NCBI GenBank assembly: GCA_018105865.1
Contig: CM030848.1
Span: forward strand, 11,226,699 to 11,290,698
Direction: 5' to 3'
Length of the DNA stretch: 64,000 nt
Source: Metaphire vulgaris
Lineage: Eukaryota > Annelida > Clitellata > Crassiclitellata > Megascolecidae
The translations under genes were made by a program, and so were the position numbers. Shown one piece after another: positions 58,097 through 64,000 of the stretch. The notes below the pieces were generated by a model, which was not told where the DNA came from, did not search any database, and saw only the letters and a list, made by a program, of their open reading frames with translations. How positions within the stretch are numbered: position 1 is the first letter of the stretch; every line of letters begins with the position of its first letter.

Positions 58097-58281
58097 GAGT
58101 GGTGGCTCTAGGATTTGGCAAGTGGAGGGCCTTTGGGGTGGCAACTTCTAATCATGGGGGCCAACCATTTGTTGTTTAATGTATGTAGCATTAAGTATAG
58201 GGTCCCAACTGGGGACCACTGGGGTGGCCAGGCACTCAATAGGGGCACGGGCCCTCTGGCCCCCCGGTGGAGCTGCCACTG
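58097..58281. mobile_element. hAT MITE family A, copy 2 (inverted)
   Basis: It begins GAGTGGTGGCTCTAGGATTT and ends GGTGGAGCTGCCACTG, with flanks AATAGGTG and AAAAGGTG (7/8). The interior is the inverse of 23160-23342. Confidence 0.85.
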
Positions 58282-58387
58282 AAAAGGTGATGTGCTTCGA
58301 ACTTCGAAGATGTTAGATTAATATCTTTCAAACATAAAGTCTCTGGTCGTTCTCTTCATCAAACATTGCCTGTGTCATTCCAATCAG

Positions 58388-58516
58388 ATCTCCGTGATTT
58401 TGTCCAACCTGTTTGATCGTTGTCACTTTCCTTACGATCTCCTTGACTGCTATGATCGACTTAGGATCCTCTTGCGACGCGAATCAACTCCGATTAATAT
58501 AATTATAGTTGATGGC
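58388..58516 (+). CDS. Candidate further CUB exon
   Basis: A 129-bp open segment between the acceptor CATTCCAATCAG and the strong donor GTAAGG, phase 0 at both ends. It reads ISVILSNLFDRCHFPYDLLD and CYDRLRILLRRESTPINI. The V/I-x-L-x-x-L-F strand, the two Cys and C-x-D-R-L-R-I-L suit the middle of a CUB domain, as expected of a second CUB in this gene. However, the previous CUB exon leaves at phase 1, so an unseen exon (phase 1 in, 0 out) is required between them. It may be chance. Confidence 0.35.
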
Positions 58517-58749
58517 GTAAGGATCATGATCACGTTTCACGCAGAACGTTGCAGCGTTCAACAGTCACGATTGACGAATCGTGCAGCAAGGCATGACGGA
58601 TTGCACTGGTTTTGCGAGTACTCTTAATTGCAGTTTCAAGATGCACTTGGACTGGCCGTGACCACTGTACCTGTGGTCGCTCATCTGAGCGCTTCATATC
58701 AAATAAAAGCACTTTACAAAGAATATACCAAATCAGCGCGACAAACAGC

Positions 58750-59170
58750 ATATACGTACAAGACACACAGGCCTACATATAAGTTACACAGCGTACATAC
58801 GGGATACATACATACATGCAGGATGCATACACACAGGATACACAAAGATACAAACATACACGATATATACATACAGGATGCACACATACAGGATACACAC
58901 ACATACAGAATACACACATAGGCGGTATGCCCATACACGATACATACTCTATATCCAGGGTTACATAAGTACATACAGGATGCATGCATACAGGATACAT
59001 ACATGCATTCAGGATACATACATGCATTCATGGCACATATATACAGGATACAAGATGATACTGTGTACATGCAGGATACACACGGATACAGAATACACAA
59101 ATACAGCATACACACTTCATTTCCTGGGTTGCCTAGGTACATGCAGGATACATACTGTACATACGAAATG
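58750..59170. repeat. ACAGGATACATA minisatellite with higher-order period
   Basis: Degenerate 10-13 bp units (ACATACAGGATAC) over 420 bp. A longer segment containing CCAGGGTTACATAAGTACAT near 58957 recurs as CTGGGTTGCCTAGGTACATG near 59126, so there is a higher-order repeat of about 170 bp. Confidence 0.82.
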
Positions 59171-59348
59171 CATCAGGCCTATACACAGGGAAATTTACTA
59201 TTCTGCTATCGTTTCGTCTTTGTAAATTTCGCTTTTTTGCTGAGTGTTACCGCCGCACTGTCGCAGCCGGAATGCGTAAATATTTTAGAACCGGTGTAGC
59301 ATATTATAATGACTCCCATATAATAATAACTCCCCCTCTCATTATTAT

Positions 59349-60305
59349 CAGTGTTAGGAAAGATCACTTGTAAAATGATCTTGATCAAAGATCAAGATCA
59401 CTAGAGAGAAATTGATCTAAGATCAAGATCAAAGATCACTAGAGTATAAATGATCTAAGATCAAGATCACCTTAAAAGTGATCTAAGATCAAAGATCATA
59501 CAAATATAGTTATTATATCATGTATGACGTATCACGTATGATAACGATACAAATGTCCACTGTACGATGCATGTAAACTTTTGTAATACTAAGTTACTAA
59601 CACAACTGAAAACAGTTCATAACAATTTTAGCAATTAACTGTCAGTTCACAGTCAGTGTTAAACACGCAGTTCATTTTCAGCATGAGCAGACGCTCAAAC
59701 GTTGCGTCAGACAACCTGTTTCTTCGCGGTGTAGCTATCAAACCTCCAATACTAAAAAGTCTTTCGACAGGCGCAGAAGATGGCAGGGTTGTCTTATATT
59801 TCACAAATGCTGCCTTGCCATTTGGGTATGCCAACAAGCTAGAAAGTTCCTTATTTGGGTTATTCAGGTAGTGCATGACCTCTATCTTGACTGCATTTTC
59901 ACGACCAGTTGCAACTGAGCAAGCCTCCCCCTGAGTCCCAGTGGCAGTGCCAGTACTAATGTCAGGGCCATGCCCATAATCCTCATCATCTGCACCGGCT
60001 GCACTAACATGTAACTTTGTAACATGTAACTTTTTAACATAATCATTGAGGTCCGAATGCTTGATTTGTCCGCCATTTTACTCAATACACATAGAAGTGC
60101 TTTGATTGACTTCGTTGGGAGAATACATATAATTTGATCTTTGATCTTCTGTTGATAATAAAGATCAAAATCACTGAAAAAGTGATTTAAAATCAGAGTC
60201 AAAGATCACTAGTAAAAAGTGATCTAGATCAAAGATCAAAGATCATGAATTGTGATCTTAGATCGTGATCTTTGATCTTTTGATCTAAGATCACTCCTAA
60301 CACTG
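59349..60305 (-). mobile_element. hAT element with transposase C-terminus, internally deleted
   Basis: Termini are CAGTGTTAGGAAAGATCACT and AGATCACTCCTAACACTG, with the perfect target duplication ATTATTAT (59341-59348 and 60306-60313). Both subterminal regions hold many GATCAAAGATCA-type repeats, as expected of hAT transposase binding sites. The 957-bp length is too short for a full transposase, so it is nonautonomous. Confidence 0.94.
59628..60077 (-). pseudogene. hAT transposase, C-terminal dimerisation region
   Basis: The minus-strand frame is open for 149 codons from just after a TAA (60078) to a TAA at 59628. It reads YVKKLHVTKLHVSAAGADDE, later VMHYLNNPNKELSSLLAYPN, and then the hallmark SSAPVERLFSIGG followed by RRNRLSDATFERLLMLKMN. 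SSAxxERxFSxxG...RNRLxxxxxExLLxLKxN is the hAT dimerisation domain (hATC). The N-terminal BED finger and the catalytic DDE residues are absent, so it cannot be an active transposase. It could at most make a dimerising fragment. Confidence 0.88.
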
Positions 60306-60556
60306 ATTATTATATATATAATAAAGATTCCCCCTCATTATTATATATATAATAATAACTCTCTCTATATTATAATAACTCCCCAGAAGAAGTTATTATT
60401 ATATGGGAGTCATTATAATATGCTACACCGGTTCATTGCCGTAAACTTGATGTTAAATGTCGAGGCACTAGAACTGAAGAAGCGATAGCGTTTCCGGTGA
60501 ACGTACTGTCGATGGATTAACATTTCAAGGGAAATTGGTTTTGTCACTCTGTTCGA

Positions 60557-60788
60557 CTCAGTAGCGTAACTAGGGTTCCGTTTTGTGGGGGTGGTAGGGA
60601 GCACATCGAATTTTTCGGGTAAAAAAAGTCTCAGACGAGCAAAATTTCGATCGATCGTCATAGGAGTTTTTCGCACATTCACGTATATTCTCTTCGATCA
60701 TGCTACCTATCCCACCCCAAAATTCTCAAATTCCACGACCGCCTACAGCCATAATAGGGGCGGCAAGTCCCTAATGGCTACGCCAATG
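60557..60788. mobile_element. hAT MITE family C-like
   Basis: It begins CAGTAGCGTAACTAGGGTTC and ends CTAATGGCTACGCCAATG. The interior has AGTCTCAGACGAGCAAAATT, a worn shared core. The target duplication is not clear. Confidence 0.65.
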
Positions 60789-61144
60789 ATTCTACCACTT
60801 AAATGTCTCTTTTCTGCTTTCGGCGCTGTCGGATTTTCTTCGGAATAAAGGTTTTTTGTTGTCAATGAAAAAGGGAAATTGACCGAGAAAGCATTGGGTA
60901 AGACGCTGGCTAATGAAAACGTATGAAACAGTAATCGACTCATTAGCCGTCGACGATTTATTGGACAAATGCGTTTCTTTCAACGCCTCGACGTCATTTA
61001 TGAGACTGTCTGCATTCCCTGCTTAGAAGCTCCTCTTATTAGTGTCTTGGCCAGCGATGGCTTCGCAGTAGCTTCTCCATTTGATGGCCGCGTGAAACCG
61101 ATCCTCGGCTTCGCGTTTGGAGGGGTCGCATTTGTAGGCACTTC

Positions 61145-61440
61145 CAGTGGCGGTTCCAGGATTACTTGGTGGGAGGGGATGACATGAATTCATAGGAAGT
61201 TGGTGGGGGGGGGAGAAGGAAAAAAACTTTGTCGATGAAAGCTGACAAAAGGGAATTTTTGTCCCTAATTTTACTACACTTTTACCGAAAAATAGGTTGG
61301 CAAGCAAAAAAAGGTCATGCGCAGTTTTTCCCCGTAGTTTTACTAGACTTTTACCCAAAAAATAGATTTCGCAGGCGAAAAAAGTCCGGAAGTCCGGTGA
61401 GGGGATGCATCCCCACGCATCCCCCCTGGAACCGCCACTG
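61145..61440. mobile_element. hAT MITE family B, copy 2 (full)
   Basis: Termini are CAGTGGCGGTTCCAGGATTA and CCTGGAACCGCCACTG. Flanks GGCACTTC and CGCACTAC match at 6 of 8. It is 296 bp. The interior contains two related blocks ending GGCAAGCAAAAAAAGGTC and GCAGGCGAAAAAAGTCCGG, indicating an internal duplication relative to 46086-46322. Confidence 0.87.
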
Positions 61441-61659
61441 CGCACTACTTCGCTCGCATCTATTTGTCGTCGACTTTGCATTTCCGTCGTTTTTCCTGTT
61501 ACTGGCGATTGCATTTTATTTGGTGACTGCGCCCAGTTGATGCTCGTGAAAAAAACAGGTTCGCCTGGAAATAGGAATAACAGAGACGGAGACTCATGCT
61601 AACGTATTGTCTTTGCGTATCGACTGCTTCCAGCGTCAAAGCCAGCGATTTCTGCTTTG

Positions 61660-62012
61660 AGCGGAAGAAGAAGAAGAAGAAGAAGAAGAAGAAGAAGAAG
61701 AAGAAGAAGAAGAAGAAGAAGAAGAAAGAAGAAGAAGAAGAAGAAGAAGAAGAAGAAGAAGAAAAAGAAGAAGAAAAAGAAAAAGAAGAAGAAGAAGAAG
61801 AAGAAGAAGAAGAAGAAGAAGAAGAAGACGAAGAAGAAGAAGAAGAAGAAGAAGAAGAAGAAGAAGAAGAAGAAGAAGAAGAAGAAGAAGAAGAAGAAGA
61901 AGAAGAAGAAGAAGAAGAAGAAGAAGAAGAAGAAGAAGAAGAAGAAGAAGAAGAAGAAGAAGAAGAAGAAGAAGAAGAAGAAGAAGAAGAAGAAGACGAA
62001 GAAGAAGAAAGA
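61660..62012. repeat. Long (GAA)n array
   Basis: About 350 bp of GAA units with a few A insertions and two GAC units, all purine on one strand. The reading frames over it (polyglutamate, polylysine, polyarginine) are repeat artefacts. Confidence 0.97.
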
Positions 62013-62189
62013 GAGCTTCCATTGTCTTTCCGTAGTTTATTTTGTACCACGCAATTCATTTGGGTCTATTCATTCCTTTATTCCCTTTCATTTGATTCAT
62101 TCATTTTTTATCGCCTAGCTTTCAAGTTAACCTACTTCAAACCGTGTGTTGATACATCTTTTCTTGTACTCCTCCCTCTGCCCATTTTT

Positions 62190-62267
62190 CCTCCTCCTCC
62201 TCCTCCTCCTCCTCCTTCTTCTTCTTCTTCTTCTTCTTCTTCTTCTTCTTCTTCTTCTTCTTCTTCT
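62190..62267. repeat. (TCC)n(TTC)n array
   Basis: TCC then TTC, the complement of the nearby GAA array and about 180 bp from it. Confidence 0.95.
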
Positions 62268-62269
62268 TT

Positions 62270-63410
62270 CTACCAAAAGAGTGAATGCCATTCTACTGAA
62301 ATAACGGTAGCGTTCTACTGAAATAATGGTAGTCGTCTGGGGAAACGAATCTATTTATTTCTCTTCAGCCTGCCGCAGCAGCAGCATTTTGGTCAATAGT
62401 TTTGGCAATGATTAATTAGTATTGTCGCCCCCAAAACATTGTCGACGACAGAACAACACTCCTGTTGAATGCTGCTGAATTTTCTTGAATAAAAAAGAGA
62501 TAGAAAAATTGCTCAGAGGTGAACTGTTTTCATTTCAAATTTCAAATACATTTGAGACTTGGTTCAAAACAAAAGTAACTTAGGCCTATAGTCCCGGTCT
62601 ATTTAATAGGCAAGAGCTTCAATATCTTCCTGAAAATGAAATTGATATCTGGTAATATAATTGGTTACCAGGATCTGTTCCATGATTGACAAAGCACAAT
62701 AGAATAAATAAGTAAGTAAGTAAAATCTCGCTTTGTACGTATAGTATTTTAGACGTTTGTCGATAGGCGCATTCGTTGAAATGAAAACGTTACACAACTC
62801 AAATGCTTATTGCTGTCTATACTTTATATTTAATTTCTTTATTATGTATATTCGATTAATTTAACCTATATATTTAATTCTTTTGGTCATTCGTCCTCGT
62901 CGTCTGCTGCTGCTGACATCGATTCCTATCACGTGATCGATTAATTCCCGCGCTGTCCGTGTGGTCGGATTAAAGTTCAGGCCTCTCTCTCCTTCTGCTT
63001 CGTCGGCGTCAGTGAGACGTTAATTATATCGGCATCTGGGATTTCGTGATCGACCGTCTCGTGCCACTAGCTCCGGTCATGCCGCTTGTCGTGTCCTGAT
63101 CCTCTCTGACCGGTCGAACGAAGAGAAAAGTCGCGAAGAAGCGGCCAATAGTTCGCCGTTTCGCCTTTTTTTTGTACAGTCCTCGCGCGCCTCTATAGAG
63201 CGTCGGTAGAAAAACAGATAATTCTACTGGATTCTACTTTCACCCTTGTGTCAATTTCAGGGTGGTTGGAGTAACTGGAGCTAAACAACTCCCCAAGCCG
63301 ACAATTTGATTTTTAAGATTTTCCATCTTTTTAAAGAAAGATTTGTCCTAGTTTTTAAAAAAGTAAACACAGCAGTTCTCACACAGGGCAGACCCTACTG
63401 AACCACGTTA
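62270..63410. other. No recognised gene; CpG-rich block
   Basis: AT-rich sequence to about 62880, then CpG-rich sequence (62890-63200) with ATCACGTGATCGATTAATTC. This could be a promoter, but no exon is supported. Confidence 0.3.
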
Positions 63411-63412
63411 AA

Positions 63413-63520
<108 letters not shown>

Positions 63521-64000
63521 TAGAAAGATGCTCGCTTCGCTCGCGCTCGCTTCTGCTCGCGGTGCAGGATAATACTAAAAACCCAACCATTGAATTCATG
63601 CTGAACAACGTTTCAATGATGTACTGTACATACGCCACCTAGCCAAGCTTTGTTAATAATTAGGCCTAAGTATTGCCAATGCTCTTGATGAATTTCCACC
63701 ACGACTCGCCATTACTATTTATACTCAAAGCGCAACGTTCCTGCCAAGCTCTGCGCCACGTAATAATTAGGTATGTACGTTAAAATCACGCAACTGTGAC
63801 CATTTGTGACGCTGTACACGTATTTTTGTGTACGTTAAAATGTATGTACGTTAGCAACTTTCTCAAGCTACGAACAATTGTTACCAATAGCAACGTAGAA
63901 CATCGCCCACCAACGCATAGCGACGTAAGGACTAAACCGTCTACCAATAGTCAACCAATGAGAACGCTTGAAGGTAACAGACATACAGAATAAGGATTTT

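Larger units (their letters stand above)
59288..60437. mobile_element. Palindromic element split by a hAT insertion
   Basis: The outer arms GAACCGGTGTAGCATATTAT (59288 on) and ATAATATGCTACACCGGTTC (to about 60436) are inverse copies over about 43 bp, continuing with ATGACTCCCATATAATAATA. With the inner hAT removed, the outer element is a short AT-rich hairpin of about 190 bp. The class is not known. Confidence 0.8.

Noticed and set aside
58628..59299. His/Tyr-rich frames and a hydrophobic segment near 59210
   Set aside because: The first are minisatellite artefacts. The hydrophobic stretch ends in a palindromic element with no donor in a useful place.
61596..62321. 241-codon frame, the longest in the window
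   Set aside because: A poly-Lys and poly-Glu artefact of the GAA array. All registers of the array are open.

Overview
This is a window of animal nuclear genome. It is intron-rich, with phase-consistent GT-AG exons, and it is crowded with LINE, SINE and hAT-type DNA transposon remnants and with very long di- and trinucleotide arrays. The genes and the repeat style (foldback elements, abundant hAT MITEs) fit a marine invertebrate, possibly a deuterostome such as an echinoderm, hemichordate or lancelet. I cannot name the species from sequence alone.

Three protein-coding loci can be supported. (1) At the left edge on the minus strand is one internal exon (294-499) of a cytochrome P450 that resembles CYP20A1. 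(2) From 5.5 to 17.4 kb on the plus strand is a complete polypeptide N-acetylgalactosaminyltransferase of the GALNT1/GALNT13 type. It has 13 coding exons, 585 codons, and every junction keeps phase. It also carries a second, diverged copy of exon 8 (8A at 11034-11214, 8B at 12761-12953) with the same entry and exit phases. This looks like a mutually exclusive pair that swaps the metal-ligand and catalytic-loop segment of the enzyme. (3) From about 35.5 kb to beyond the right part of the window on the plus strand is a secreted or membrane CUB-domain gene. It consists of a signal-peptide exon (35530-35602), two exons making a CUB domain (52806-52986 and 53720-53928), and a possible further CUB exon (58388-58516). 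It resembles the invertebrate suppressor-of-lurcher-like CUB family and would have a 17-kb first intron.

The layout is as follows. 0.5-5.5 kb is the divergent intergenic region, with a degraded LINE, a duplicated octamer-containing module and a tRNA-like SINE. 5.5-20.1 kb is the GALNT gene and its probable 3' UTR, containing four piggyBac-like MITEs, one 505-bp hAT and one SINE. 20.1-35 kb is gene-poor and holds a foldback element with a RING-finger ORF plus many hAT MITEs. 35-64 kb is the CUB gene locus, whose introns are packed with nested hAT MITEs, simple repeats, a second foldback array, an ISL2EU-like MITE and a 957-bp hAT that still encodes the transposase C-terminus.

The most unusual non-genic signal is the mobile layer. 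At least eight insertions have perfect 8-bp target-site duplications (TSDs), several are nested in datable order, and families with different termini share one internal core, GACCTTTTTTGCTTGTCA or variants of it.
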